The notes under the pieces were generated by a model. The model did not search any database and was not told the DNA's origin. It was given only the letters and a program-made list of their open reading frames with translations. A stretch of 64,000 bases of DNA from Actinomycetes bacterium. GTDB lineage: Bacteria; Actinomycetota; Acidimicrobiia; Acidimicrobiales; RAAP-2. The position numbers were made by a program, and so were the translations under genes. Position 1 is the first letter of the stretch. Every line of letters begins with the position of its first letter. The stretch spans positions 1 to 64,000 of the forward strand of contig JAJZBX010000007.1 in the NCBI GenBank assembly GCA_021846325.1, read 5' to 3'. Positions 1 through 10,805 of the stretch are shown here, piece by piece.

Positions 1-161
1 CACCGCAAGACCCGACACGTCCACGCGTCAGACGATCGTCGAACCTGCCGCGACAACGATCGTCAGTGGCCGCACAAGGGTCGATTTTCACCGACTACGA
101 GAGTTCGACGGTGGATTGAGGTTTAGGTAACTAGGATCGAGGGCTACCAAACGCGGAGGGC

Positions 162-950
162 ATGATGCAATACCGACGACTCCAACGACCCGTGATGCAG
201 TTGGCGATGACCGGTGTCGTCGCACTCTCGCTCGTCACCCTGTCGCTAGCCACACCGTCAGGTGCGTCGAACTCTAACTACTCGGGCTCGGGCTACGACG
301 CTTCCTACTACCAGTGCTCGGCAACGGCGGCGCCGTTGGGTTTCGCGATCATCGGCGTAAGTCACGGACGCCCCTTCACGAGTAACTCGTGTGCCACCGC
401 GCAATGGAAAGTGGCCGCTGGGCAGAGCCGGTCGCTCTACTTCAACACCGGCTACGCCCTCGCCTACGCGAAGAGTGAGACCCGCTCGTGCAAGCAGCAA
501 GCGGGGTCGATCAGCTTCGCAGGGACGGCCCACGAAATCTCTGCGCAGCAAACCGCGTGGGCCATCGGGTGCAGCGAGGCCGACGTTGCCGTCGCCAGCG
601 GGCCGGGCACGCCGGTCGCGTGGTGGGCCGACGTCGAGACCGGTAACAGCTGGTCGACGGATGCGACGCTCAACCAGGCGACCATCACTGGCCTCGTCAC
701 GGAGATGAGGTCGTTAATCCCAAGCAGTATGCCCGTAGGTGTCTACTCGACGCCGTCGATGTGGAACCAGATCGTGGGGACGAGCTATGTGAACGCCAAC
801 ATCGCCGCCGACTGGCAGGCCGGCGCGTCAACGTGTCCGACTGTCGGTTTCACCTTGACCGGCTCGCAGGTTAACGCGCCGGTCTGGCTCATCCAGTCGG
901 GCGCGACGACGGCCGGTGGTGCGACCTTCGACGCCGACTCCGCCTGCTGA
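162..950 (+). CDS. secreted GH25-like (DUF1906-type) glycoside hydrolase-like protein
   Basis: The protein (262 aa) has a signal peptide (basic start, hydrophobic stretch at about residues 12-30, cleavage near ATPSGAS) and is probably exported. The mature part resembles the GH25-like TIM-barrel domain used in cell-wall lysis: a GYDASYYQC strand near the mature start, then WWADVETGNSW, whose Asp-x-Glu matches the acidic pair of GH25 muramidases, then VGVYSTPSMW. Several Cys residues suggest disulfides. GGAGGG at 155-160 is too close to the ATG at 162, so the adjacent ATG at 165 may be the true start. It stands alone and converges on the beta-glucosidase gene. Family level is fairly sure; substrate is not. 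Confidence 0.6.
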   Translation: MMQYRRLQRPVMQLAMTGVVALSLVTLSLATPSGASNSNYSGSGYDASYYQCSATAAPLGFAIIGVSHGRPFTSNSCATAQWKVAAGQSRSLYFNTGYALAYAKSETRSCKQQAGSISFAGTAHEISAQQTAWAIGCSEADVAVASGPGTPVAWWADVETGNSWSTDATLNQATITGLVTEMRSLIPSSMPVGVYSTPSMWNQIVGTSYVNANIAADWQAGASTCPTVGFTLTGSQVNAPVWLIQSGATTAGGATFDADSAC

Positions 951-982
951 ACGTCCACTCCGGCTAGGTTGCCGTCGCGAGC

Positions 983-2431
983 TCAGGCACTGCCGACCGA
1001 AGTCGCGTACTCGACGGCGTTGGTGCGGATCGTCTCGCGGTACCAGGCGTAGCTGGCCTTGGGCAGGCGGGTGCCGGTGGGAAAGTCGACCCAGACGATG
1101 CCAAAACGCCGCGAGTAGCCAAAGGACCACTCGAAGTTGTCGAGCAGGCTCCACACGAAGTAGCCGCGTACGTTGACCCCGACGTCGATCGCGTCGTGTA
1201 CCGCCGAGATGTGCTCTTGGAGATACGTGATGCGATTCTGGTCGACCACGGCACCGTTCGGGTCGACGTAGTCGTCAAAGGCGGCCCCGTTCTCGGTGAT
1301 GTAGATGGGCAGCGGCGTGTACTCGTCACGGATGCGCACCAGCAGCGACGTCAGGCCCGTCGCCTGGATCTCCCAGTCCATGGCGGTCTTATCGCGGCCC
1401 GGCGTCTCGAGTGACCGTACGTGCAGATCGGGGAACTGCTCGCTTCGCGCGACCACGTAGCCGGCCACGCGCGCTTGCGCGGCGCGCGAGGAGTCCACGA
1501 CGGTAGACGGGAAGTAGTAGTTCACGCCGAGAAAGTCCAGCGGCAACGAAATCCGCTCCAAGTCGCCGTCGCGCACCACGGCGAAGCCCGGCTCCACCGC
1601 GGCGTAGTGCTCGAGCATGTCATCGGGGTAGCGGCCGTGGAAGATCGGGTCCAAGAAGAGGCGATTCAGGTTGCCGTCCGCACGTCGCGCCGCGGCGACG
1701 TCGAGCGGGTGCGTCGACCCGGCCTGGTGATCCCCGAGGTTCAGTGTGATCCCGACCTTGGCCGACGGGACGGCCGCACGCAGGATCGGCACCGCGAGGC
1801 CGTGGGCCAGCAGCAGGTGGTGGTTCGCCGCCGCGGCGGCGCCGATGTCGCGAAGCCCGGGGGCGTGCTCGCCCGACCCGTAACCGAGCCACGACGAGCA
1901 CCAGGGCTCATTGAGCGTGATCCATCGCCCGACGCCGTCGCCGAGGGCGCTCGCGACCAGTTCGACGTACTGGGCGAATCGCTCCGCGGTGTCTCGCACG
2001 CGCCAGCCCCCGTCGTCTTCGAGCGGTTGGGGGAGATCCCAGTGGTAGAGCGTCACCGTGGGCTCGATGCCCCGATCGCGCAGTCCGTCGACGAGGCGTC
2101 GGTAGAAGTCGAGGCCCCGCTGGTTGGCCCGACCGCGACCGGTTGGTTGAATTCGGGGCCACGCGACCGAGAATCGGTAGGTTCCCACCCCGAGCTGATC
2201 GAGCAGGTCGAGGTCTTCGTCCACTCGGTGGTAGTGGTCACACGCCACGTCGCCGTTGTCGCCGTTCAGTACGGCGCCGGGCTGACGACAGAACGTGTCC
2301 CAGATGGACGGGCCGCGTCCGTCGACGTCCGCCGCGCCCTCGATCTGATACGCGGCGGTAGCGGCGCCCCACAGGAAGTCCGGTGGGAACGCTCGGGTCG
2401 AATCATTAGCGGTACTGCGGGTGGCGCTCAC
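983..2431 (-). CDS. GH1 family beta-glucosidase
   Basis: A 482-aa cytoplasmic retaining glycosidase that hydrolyses beta-glucosides such as cellobiose. It shows the GH1 N-terminal signature FLWGAATAAYQIEGA, the acid/base motif TLNEPW (Glu175) and the nucleophile motif YITENG (Glu380). Length is normal for the family and there is no signal peptide, so it should act on imported sugar. The start is GTG with GAGGAG about 11 bases upstream. It is the last gene of the transporter operon, about 100 bp after the binding-protein gene and separated from it by a strong hairpin. Exact aglycone preference cannot be read from the sequence. Confidence 0.93.
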   Translation of the reverse strand: MSATRSTANDSTRAFPPDFLWGAATAAYQIEGAADVDGRGPSIWDTFCRQPGAVLNGDNGDVACDHYHRVDEDLDLLDQLGVGTYRFSVAWPRIQPTGRGRANQRGLDFYRRLVDGLRDRGIEPTVTLYHWDLPQPLEDDGGWRVRDTAERFAQYVELVASALGDGVGRWITLNEPWCSSWLGYGSGEHAPGLRDIGAAAAANHHLLLAHGLAVPILRAAVPSAKVGITLNLGDHQAGSTHPLDVAAARRADGNLNRLFLDPIFHGRYPDDMLEHYAAVEPGFAVVRDGDLERISLPLDFLGVNYYFPSTVVDSSRAAQARVAGYVVARSEQFPDLHVRSLETPGRDKTAMDWEIQATGLTSLLVRIRDEYTPLPIYITENGAAFDDYVDPNGAVVDQNRITYLQEHISAVHDAIDVGVNVRGYFVWSLLDNFEWSFGYSRRFGIVWVDFPTGTRLPKASYAWYRETIRTNAVEYATSVGSA

Positions 2432-2478
2432 GGTCGGTGAATCTCCTCGTATGGGTCTCGATGGGTGCGATGGGGGGA

Positions 2479-2527
2479 CCCAGCGAGGGACCGCGCCGGA
2501 CTGGAGGTGGCGCGGTCCCTCGCTGGG
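2479..2527 (-). terminator. intercistronic hairpin between binding-protein and beta-glucosidase genes
   Basis: A perfect 19-bp inverted repeat (2479-2497 and 2509-2527) with an 11-base loop starts just after the binding-protein stop codon. No T-run follows on the minus strand, so it is more likely a partial terminator or a 3' mRNA stabiliser than a full rho-independent terminator. Such hairpins after binding-protein genes are known to raise binding-protein message over the distal genes. Confidence 0.65.
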
Positions 2528-2533
2528 CGAGGT

Positions 2534-4201
2534 TTAGGCCTTCTTCAGGCGCATCAAAATCAGCGGCAGCTGCGGGTCACCGGGTGACGGGTCAGCGTAG
2601 GGATTCTGCGGGGTCACGAAGCCAGTGAAGTGGGCCGTCGAGTACTCGTCCCAGTCCGCCCCGTAGAGCAGCGGCGCCACCGGCACCTGGGTGGAGACGA
2701 GGTTCTCGAGCGTCTGGGTCGCCTTAATCAGCGCGGCCTTGTTCGCCGGGTTGGTCGTGGCGAGCGTCGTCAACGCCTTTTGGGCAACCGGCGAATTGTA
2801 TCGGCCGTAGTCGCTGTTGGCCGACGAGCCGATCGGTGCCGACTGGGTGTAGTCGAGCCAGTTCTGGTACTGCACGTACGGGCTCGAGCCGCCGTTGCCC
2901 CAGTGGATGATCGACTGGAAGTTCCCGCTCGCCGAGTCCGAGTACCACTGCGAGGCCTGGACGCCGTCCACCGTGGCGTCGATACCCTCGGCCTGGAGCT
3001 CGTTCGAGATCAGCTGGCAGTCCGCGTAGTAGTCGGAGTAGGCCGTCGGGTCCTCGATCGAGAACTGGATCTCCTTGCCGTTCTTCGCGTAGAACCCGTT
3101 GGCGTCCTTGACGTAGCCGTCGGCGGTCAGGATCGAGGCGACCTTGGCCGGGTCCGCGTGCGCCGACAGGTCATTCTTTAGCTTCGGACTGAGGTACGAG
3201 GCCTGGTTCGGCAAAATCAGCGCGCTCGAGGACGTCGCCGGCTTTTCGTACCCCGTCTCACCCTTGACCGAGAGAGCGGTCCGGTCGATACCCGCACTGA
3301 TCGCCTGGCGAACGGCCGGGTCGCTCAACGGCCCGTTGCCGGTCACGTTGAACTCCAGGGTGACCGTGCTGCCGGGCGCAAAGAACGTGTGATTCGTCCG
3401 CGGGTTCTTGTTCACGAAGATCTGGTTGACGTTCGCGATGTCGTTACCCGCCCACGTCAGCTGTCCGTCCGCGAGGGCCGTGGCGGCCGCCGTATTAGTG
3501 GAGAAGGCGGGAACGTCAACGCCGCTCGCCGCGGGCTTGCCGCCCCAGTAGTGCGGGTTGACCTTGTACTTGACCAGTGTCGAGGAGTAGCTGCTCAGCT
3601 CGTAGGGACCCGTGCCTACCGGATGGGTCACGACGGCCGTCGCCGGGTTGGCGATCTTGGACCAGACGTGCTGGGGCACGATCAACACCGAACCGGCAAT
3701 CGACGTGATGTTGAGGTACTCGGGCGCCGCGTAGTGCAGCACGACCGTGTACTTGCCCCGCGTCGTGGCGTTGCCAGCCATCGTCGGTGCTCCCCAAACA
3801 TTCGCGGCCGGTACCCGGTTGATGAGGTCAAACGTGTACGCGACATCGGCCGCGGTGAACGGTTTGCCGTCACTCCAGGTCACGCCCTTGCGCAACTGGA
3901 AGGTGAGCGTGCGACCCCCGTTGGCCCACGCGTAACTAGTGGCGAGCCACGGATACTGGGTGTTGGCCTTCAACGTGTCGAACTCGAACAGCGGTTCGTT
4001 CACCAGCGATCGCACACTCAGCTGGGTGGCGAACGAACTCGAGTCAAACGGGTTGAAGTTGTTGGTAAAGGTCACCCCGGTGTTCCCCTCAAGCGTGATC
4101 ACCGAACTGGTGCTCGCCGAAGCGGTGCCGATGGCGACCGTCGAGATGCCGAGCGTCAAGCACGACAAGGCGGTTAGTGCGATTCCTACTTTTCTATACA
4201 T
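2534..4201 (-). CDS. ABC transporter family-5 substrate-binding protein
   Basis: A 555-aa exported solute-binding protein. It has a signal peptide (MYRKVGIALTALSCLTLG..., cleavage near TASAS) but no clear lipobox Cys. The mature part follows the SBP_bac_5 pattern: NPFDSSSFAT, LVNEPLFEFD, then the family signature LRKGVTWSDGKPFTAADVAYTFD. Family 5 contains peptide, nickel and oligosaccharide binders; the GH1 gene directly downstream and the LacI regulator favour a beta-linked oligosaccharide. AAAGGATAGG precedes the ATG. It lies 156 bp after the ATPase gene, so it may have its own promoter as well as operon read-through. Confidence 0.88.
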   Translation of the reverse strand: MYRKVGIALTALSCLTLGISTVAIGTASASTSSVITLEGNTGVTFTNNFNPFDSSSFATQLSVRSLVNEPLFEFDTLKANTQYPWLATSYAWANGGRTLTFQLRKGVTWSDGKPFTAADVAYTFDLINRVPAANVWGAPTMAGNATTRGKYTVVLHYAAPEYLNITSIAGSVLIVPQHVWSKIANPATAVVTHPVGTGPYELSSYSSTLVKYKVNPHYWGGKPAASGVDVPAFSTNTAAATALADGQLTWAGNDIANVNQIFVNKNPRTNHTFFAPGSTVTLEFNVTGNGPLSDPAVRQAISAGIDRTALSVKGETGYEKPATSSSALILPNQASYLSPKLKNDLSAHADPAKVASILTADGYVKDANGFYAKNGKEIQFSIEDPTAYSDYYADCQLISNELQAEGIDATVDGVQASQWYSDSASGNFQSIIHWGNGGSSPYVQYQNWLDYTQSAPIGSSANSDYGRYNSPVAQKALTTLATTNPANKAALIKATQTLENLVSTQVPVAPLLYGADWDEYSTAHFTGFVTPQNPYADPSPGDPQLPLILMRLKKA

Positions 4202-4357
4202 ACCTATCCTTTATATTGATAGCGTCCAGCCGGCCTTCGCCGACGACTCTTTGAACCGTGTGGGTCCTGATTGCCTGACGCGGGGCCGGTTGGACCTTCG
4301 CGCCACTGTTCGATCAACCGCGGCGTTACGCGCACGTGACCGATCAACTGATCATGG

Positions 4358-5403
4358 TCATGTCTTCGTGGCTTCCCCCTCTCGTTGGCGATCCGGCGTC
4401 GCGAGATCCACCGACACCCCCTCCTGATCGGCGTGTAGCCAGCACCGCGACAGGTGACCGTCGCCAATGGCGAACGCTGGCGGGCACTCGACGCGACAGC
4501 GCGCGGTGGCGTGAGGGCAGCGCGGCGCGAACGCGCAGCCAACCTCGGCGCGCACGAACGATCGGCTCGCGCTCGCGCTGGCATCCACGCCCGGCCGGCT
4601 CGACGGGTCGGGTACCGAGGAGATCAACAACTGGGTGTAGGGATGGGCCGGCCGGTCGATCAGCGCCGTACCGCGCGATCGCTCGACCACCTGACCGGCG
4701 TACATGACGATCGTCTCGTCGGCGAGGTAACGCGCCGACGCAATGTCGTGAGTGATGTACAAGATGGCGAGGCGCTCGTGATCCGCCAGGCCCTTTAACA
4801 GGTTGAGGATCCCGAGTCGCACTGACACGTCGAGCATCGAGATGGGCTCGTCGGCGAGCAGCACCGACGGCTGGACGCACAGGGCGCGCGCGATGGAGAC
4901 CCGCTGGAGTTGGCCACCGGAGAGCTCGTGAGGGTAGCGGTCCAGGAACCGGTCGGGCGGATCAAGCGCGACCCGGGCGAGGACCGACCGGGCAAGCTCG
5001 TCGACCTCGGACTTGCGCGCACCGTGGATGAGCAGTGGGCGTTCGAGGCTGTGACGCACGGGGTGCACCGGATTCATCGAGGCGAAGGGGTCCTGGAGGA
5101 CCAGTTGAACCTGAGCGGCGTAGTTGAGCGTCCGCCGGCCCCCCAGGGCGATGGCGCTACCTTCGAGGTAGAGTTCACCCGACGTGGGCGTCACGATGCG
5201 CGCCAGCATCCGCGCCAGCACCGACTTGCCCGAGCCGCTCTCGCCCACCACTGCCGTCACCCGACCGGCCACCAGATCGAGCGAGACGTCCTCAACCGCG
5301 CGCGTGACGCGCTTGGCGGCGAAGATACGTCCGGGCACGCGAGTCGTGAAGTGCCGGGTCAGCCCTCGAGCGCTCAGCCGGGCCGTGGGTGCGTCGACGT
5401 CGG

Positions 5404-5407
<4 letters not shown>
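4358..5407 (-). CDS. ABC transporter ATP-binding protein, OppF/DppF type
   Basis: A 349-aa ATPase that powers uptake with the partner ATPase and permeases upstream. It has Walker A (GESGSGKS), the signature ELSGGQLQRV, Walker B (VLLADEPISMLD) and the C-terminal oligopeptide-type extension with clustered Cys (GCAFAPRCPHATARC), which binds a 4Fe-4S cluster in some relatives. The start at 5407 was chosen because its ATG overlaps the upstream stop as ATGA; the open frame extends further but has no family similarity there. It is the last of four translationally coupled transport genes. Confidence 0.9.
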
Positions 5408-6563
<1,156 letters not shown>

Positions 6564-6567
<4 letters not shown>

Positions 6568-7520
6568 GACGACACCACGTTTCGCCTCGCGGTGCGCGGC
6601 CGGGGCGCCAGCACGGGCGTGAGCCCCAATCGCGGACGTCGCGGCAGACCCAACGATCGACGCTGGCGGGCACTCAGTCCCCCGGCGCGCAAACGCGGGT
6701 TGATGAATTCGTCAATACCGAAGTTCAAGAGAGCGAGACCCGTTCCCACCAACGCGATGCAGATTCCCGGCGGCACGAACCAGTACCACTCGTTGGATAG
6801 CGGCGCGTTGTTCGCCTGGGCCCAGTAGAGCATCGTGCCCCAGTTCCACGTCGCGGTGCTCGTCAAGCCGATGTACGCGAGCGTGACGTAGGCGCCGATC
6901 GAGTACAGCACGGTGAACAGGAGCGACGACGCGAGCACCGGCAGCAGGTTCGGCGCGATCTCGGTGAACATGATGCGCGAACGCGACTCGCCGATGATGC
7001 GGGCGGCCTCGACGAAGTCGCGATTACGCAGCGACATCGTCTGGGCCCGCAGGACCCGCGCACCCCACGCCCAGCCAGTGAGGCTGATGATCAACCCGAT
7101 CACGAACTCATTGGAACGGCTGGTGACCGGCAAGTAGCTGTCGATCACGATGAGCAGCGGCAGCCCGGGAATCGCCAGAAAGACGTTCGAGAGCAGCGAC
7201 AGCCCGTCATCGGACACGCCACCGAGGTAGCCCGCCGATATACCGATAACCATGGAGAGCAGGGTTGCGACGAGGCCGGCCACGAGCGCGACCACCATCG
7301 TCGCGCGGGCGCCGACGAGCAGCTGGGAGAAGATGTCCTGGCCGAGGCTGGTGGTGCCGAGCCAGTGATGCGTCGATGGCCCCAGCAGCGCCGCGTAGGC
7401 GGTCGAGCTGGGATTGTCGGGGGCGAGCCACGGGCCGACGACCGTCAAGATGATGAAGAACCCGACGATGCCCAGGCCCAACAAGACCTTGGGTGAGCGC
7501 GGCAGTTGCAGGGTCTTCAT
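6564..7520 (-). CDS. ABC transporter permease, OppC/DppC type
   Basis: A 318-aa inner-membrane permease forming the channel with the OppB-type subunit. It has about six hydrophobic segments, an N-terminal periplasmic stretch with HHWLGTTSLGQDIFSQLLVGA (the typical DppC 'LGTDxxGRD' region) and the coupling loop EAARIIGESRSRIMFTEIAPN. Start and stop overlap the neighbouring genes by four bases. Confidence 0.9.
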
Positions 7521-8497
7521 ACCGCGGCCTCGCTGCGCGTGCGTGGATCCAGCGCGAGGTAGACGAGATCGGCGATGAGGTTGGCCGCGAGCACGGTGAG
7601 GGTGATGACGAGGAAGATGCCCTGGATCAGTGGATAGTCCTCGTTGAGCACGGCCTGCAGCAACAGGTCGCCGACGCCGGGGTAGTTAAAGACGAGCTCG
7701 ACCAAGAGTGCGCCCGAGACCACCAGCCCGATCGCGAGCGACAGGTTCGCGATGCTCGGCAGCACCGCGCTGCGCGCGGCGTGCCAGATCACCCGGCGGC
7801 GCGCCAGGCCCTTGGCGACGGCCATGAGGACGAAGTCCTCGCCGATCATCGTGATCATCATGTTGCGCATCCCGAGCATCCAGCCGGCGACCGAACTCAG
7901 GACGATCGAGATCACCGGCAGTTCGCCGTAGCGAATGACGCTCGCGATAAAGGCCCAGTTCCAGCCGGGGGTGACGTTGGCGCTGTACGCGCCGAGCACC
8001 GGAAACCAGTGGAGATTGCTGCCAAAGATGAGCAGCATGACCGTACCGAGGAAGAAGTACGGGATCGCTTGAAAGAACGTGGCCGTTGGGATGAGCGAGT
8101 CGAACCGCGAACCGCGGGTCCAGCCGAGGATGGCGCCCGAGAACGTGCCGATCAGAAAGCTCACGACGGTCGAGACCCCGATGAGACCGACGGTCCAGGG
8201 GACCGATGCACGAAGGATCGAGCTAACTGGCGCGCCGAGGGTGATCGAGACACCGAGGTTGCCGTGGGCGAGCTGATTGAGGTACGTACCGTACTGGGCG
8301 AGCAGCCCCTCGTGAAACCCCATGCCGAAGGAGAGCCGAATGGCGCGGATCTCGTTGGGCGTCACCTGTCCCGTGAGTTTGCCGATGAGCGTCTGGACCG
8401 GGTTGCCCGGCATGAGGCGCGGTAACACGAAATTGACCGTCACCGCCACCCACGCCGTCAGCGCGTAGAGCGCAATCCGGCGAAGGATCATCCTCAT
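7517..8497 (-). CDS. ABC transporter permease, OppB/DppB type
   Basis: A 326-aa inner-membrane permease. The N-terminus (MRMILRRIALYALTAWVAV, then LPRLMPGNP) is the classic DppB start, and the coupling loop reads VLMAVAKGLARRRVIWHAARSA. The start at 8497 is preferred over a longer frame because it forms an ATGA overlap with the regulator gene and begins exactly at the family's first helix. Confidence 0.9.
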   Translation of the reverse strand: MRMILRRIALYALTAWVAVTVNFVLPRLMPGNPVQTLIGKLTGQVTPNEIRAIRLSFGMGFHEGLLAQYGTYLNQLAHGNLGVSITLGAPVSSILRASVPWTVGLIGVSTVVSFLIGTFSGAILGWTRGSRFDSLIPTATFFQAIPYFFLGTVMLLIFGSNLHWFPVLGAYSANVTPGWNWAFIASVIRYGELPVISIVLSSVAGWMLGMRNMMITMIGEDFVLMAVAKGLARRRVIWHAARSAVLPSIANLSLAIGLVVSGALLVELVFNYPGVGDLLLQAVLNEDYPLIQGIFLVITLTVLAANLIADLVYLALDPRTRSEAAV

Positions 8498-9591
8498 GTC
8501 GAAGACACCTTCGCCATCACGGGCGCTGGGGCCGCGTCGAGGTCTTCGACGCAGCCGCAACTGGCTCGCAACACGAGTTCGGTCGGCAACACGACCGAGG
8601 GTGGCGTGAGGTCGGACTGATCGAGCATGGCGATGAGGGCGTCAACGGCGACCGCGCCGAGCATGCTCCCCGATTGGCGAATCGTCGTCAGCGACGGATT
8701 GAAGTACCGCGTCAGCGTGATGTCGTCGAAGCCCGTGACGAGGACGTCGTCGGGAACGTTGAGCCCACTGGCGTTGAGCGCGTAGATCACGCCCACCGCG
8801 GTCTGGTCGTTCGCGCATGCGAAGACCTGGGGCAGCGGCTCGCGCCGCGCCAGGCGTTCGAGCATCGCCGACTCCCCGCCGGCCGAGGTCCAGTCGGATT
8901 CGAGCACGTCGACGTCGGCGAGCGTGCCGCCGATCCGCGTCACCGTCTCGCGGAACGCGCGCGTTCGGGCCACGCTGTCGGGACTCTCGTCAGAACCCTT
9001 GACGAAACCGAATCGGGTGACGCCGTGCGCATCCGCGAGGTGCTCGGCGAGGCTGCGCATCGCCTGCTCGTTGTCAACGCGGACCGTCACGGCCGACGAT
9101 GACTCGCCGCTGCCGGCGAGCAACACCACGGGGATGCGTTTGGATAGATACGCGATGTGGTCGTCGCCGAGTATGCGGTCCAGTAGGACCAGTCCGTCCA
9201 CGGTGCCGGTCAGGCTCATCAGCGACGCGAGGTTGGACGGGTGCAGGTCGTCGGCACTGCTCAAGAGCAGCGAGTACCCGTGCTGCGCGGCGCGCGTCTC
9301 GGCACCGCGAATCACGATGTCGGTGTAGAGCAGACTCGCCTCTTCGACGCCGAGGACGCTGCCGTCGGCGCCGGTGCGCATGAAGACCAGACCGAGTATC
9401 CAGTGCTTGCCACTCGACAGGCCACGAGCGACGGAGTTGGGCACGTACTCCAGCTGCTCCATGGCCGCGATCACTTTCGCGCGCGTCGAGGGTCGAACCG
9501 ACGATCGAGCGTTGAGCGCGCGACTGACCGTCGCGGTCGACACGCCGGCGCGCGCGGCGACGTCGTAGATCGTTGGTGGCGAATCGACCAC
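8494..9591 (-). CDS. LacI-family transcriptional regulator of the beta-glucoside operon
   Basis: A 365-aa repressor. The N-terminal helix-turn-helix reads TIYDVAARAGVSTATVSRAL with the hinge helix VPNSVARGLSS; the rest is a periplasmic-binding-protein-like sensor domain ending in a Cys-containing tail. The start is GTG with AAGGGGGG just upstream. It is the first gene of the operon and its stop overlaps the permease start, so it controls its own transcription and that of the transporter together. Two identical palindromic operators lie 32-63 bp before its start. Confidence 0.93.
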   Translation of the reverse strand: MVDSPPTIYDVAARAGVSTATVSRALNARSSVRPSTRAKVIAAMEQLEYVPNSVARGLSSGKHWILGLVFMRTGADGSVLGVEEASLLYTDIVIRGAETRAAQHGYSLLLSSADDLHPSNLASLMSLTGTVDGLVLLDRILGDDHIAYLSKRIPVVLLAGSGESSSAVTVRVDNEQAMRSLAEHLADAHGVTRFGFVKGSDESPDSVARTRAFRETVTRIGGTLADVDVLESDWTSAGGESAMLERLARREPLPQVFACANDQTAVGVIYALNASGLNVPDDVLVTGFDDITLTRYFNPSLTTIRQSGSMLGAVAVDALIAMLDQSDLTPPSVVLPTELVLRASCGCVEDLDAAPAPVMAKVSST

Positions 9592-9622
9592 TGGCCCCCC
9601 TTGCGCATCGCCGATCGACGTT

Positions 9623-9654
9623 TGTAACCGGTTACATCAATGTAACCGGTTACA
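9623..9654. promoter_or_regulatory. double LacI-type operator
   Basis: Two perfect copies of the 14-bp palindrome TGTAACCGGTTACA lie at 9623-9636 and 9641-9654, 18 bp centre to centre, and the whole block is itself symmetric (flanked by TT and AA). The CG-centred palindrome is typical for LacI-family repressors. It sits immediately upstream of the regulator gene and most likely overlaps its promoter. No second copy was found before the binding-protein or beta-glucosidase genes. Confidence 0.88.
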
Positions 9655-9870
9655 AACGTACTGACGCAACTACCCCGTGTCAAGTAGCAATCCAAACTTT
9701 TTCACTCGATCACGTGGGCTGTGTGGCGACGACGCGGAACCCTTGGCTACGCGATCGAGAACGGGTGCCGCGAGTGCGCGAGTGCAGCGTTACCTCGCGG
9801 GGCGTGCGACCCCCGGCGAGCCCGCGGCGGTACGATCGATCCAGCAAGTCCGATACCAGGGGGAAGAGAC

Positions 9871-10647
9871 GTGGCCCTGTCGCGGTCGCTGTATCGCTTC
9901 TACGAACGTCGACTGTCGGCGAGATTGCCGTCCTCCGCGCTGCCGCGCCACATCGGCGTCATCATGGATGGTCACCGTCGATTCGCCCGCGAGGAGGGCG
10001 GCGAGTACCGGGCCAGCTACCAGGCCGGCATGGAGAAGTTCGAAGAGCTCCTGTCGTGGTGCGCGGAGCTGCGGATCCCGGCGGTCACCGTCTGGGTGCT
10101 CTCAACCGAGAACCTCCGCCGCCCACCCGAGGAGCTCGAACCGTACTTCGACGTGCTGGGCCACCTCTTCGAGCGGCTGCCCAACCAGGCTCGCCGTCTC
10201 AGTTTCTCGCTCGCCGTGAGCGGCAGCCTTGACCTCGTGCCGCCGTCACTCGCGCTGGCCGCGAAGATTGCGGTCGACCAGGCGTCGACGATTCCCGCGC
10301 CGGCGATGGTCGTCAACGTGGCCCTGTGCTACGGCGGTCGTCAGGAGATCGTCGACGCCTGTCGATCGCTGGTCGCCGACCTCGCCGACCGCGGCCTACC
10401 GGCCGACGAGATCGCCGAACGCATCGACGCCGAGGGCATCGCGAAGAACCTCTACGCCGCCGATCTGCCCGACATCGATCTGGTGATTCGCACGAGCGGC
10501 GAGTCACGGCTCTCGGGCTTCTTGCTCTGGCAATCGGCCTTCGCCGAGTTCGCCTTCGTCGACCCCTACTGGCCGGCCTTTCGCAAGGTCGACCTCCTGC
10601 GCGCGTTACGAGACTTCACCCGTCGAGAACGACGCTTCGGCGCTTGA
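9871..10647 (+). CDS. Z-type isoprenyl diphosphate synthase (UppS family)
   Basis: A 258-aa cis-prenyltransferase condensing isopentenyl diphosphate to a Z-prenyl diphosphate for cell-wall lipid carriers. The substrate motif is IMDGHRRFARE (catalytic Asp kept; the usual MDGN-x-RWA is changed to MDGHRRFA), and the C-terminal signature RTSGESRLSGFLLWQ matches the family. It resembles the short-chain mycobacterial type (Rv1086-like) more than the long-chain enzyme, by its RRFA/SGES pattern. The GTG at 9871 was chosen for the GGGGGAAGAG before it; the longer frame upstream has no family similarity. A strong terminator follows. Confidence 0.82.
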   Translation: MALSRSLYRFYERRLSARLPSSALPRHIGVIMDGHRRFAREEGGEYRASYQAGMEKFEELLSWCAELRIPAVTVWVLSTENLRRPPEELEPYFDVLGHLFERLPNQARRLSFSLAVSGSLDLVPPSLALAAKIAVDQASTIPAPAMVVNVALCYGGRQEIVDACRSLVADLADRGLPADEIAERIDAEGIAKNLYAADLPDIDLVIRTSGESRLSGFLLWQSAFAEFAFVDPYWPAFRKVDLLRALRDFTRRERRFGA

Positions 10648-10706
10648 CACGCTTGACGGCCGCTCGAGCGAGCAGCGATGGTTACTTCGACTGAGGTGTG
10701 GCGGCC

Positions 10707-10740
10707 GTCACCCTCGTCGGGCGGCGCCGACGAGGGTGAC
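10707..10740 (+). terminator. rho-independent terminator after the prenyl synthase gene
   Basis: A 14-bp perfect stem (10707-10720 with 10727-10740) and a six-base loop, followed by TTTGT. It separates the prenyl synthase gene from the PEP synthase gene. Confidence 0.75.
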
Positions 10741-10805
10741 TTTGTCCCCTAGGAACCTACAAGCCGCGCGAAGAAGAATCGGGCCGGGGCAGGGTGAGGT
10801 TCGTC

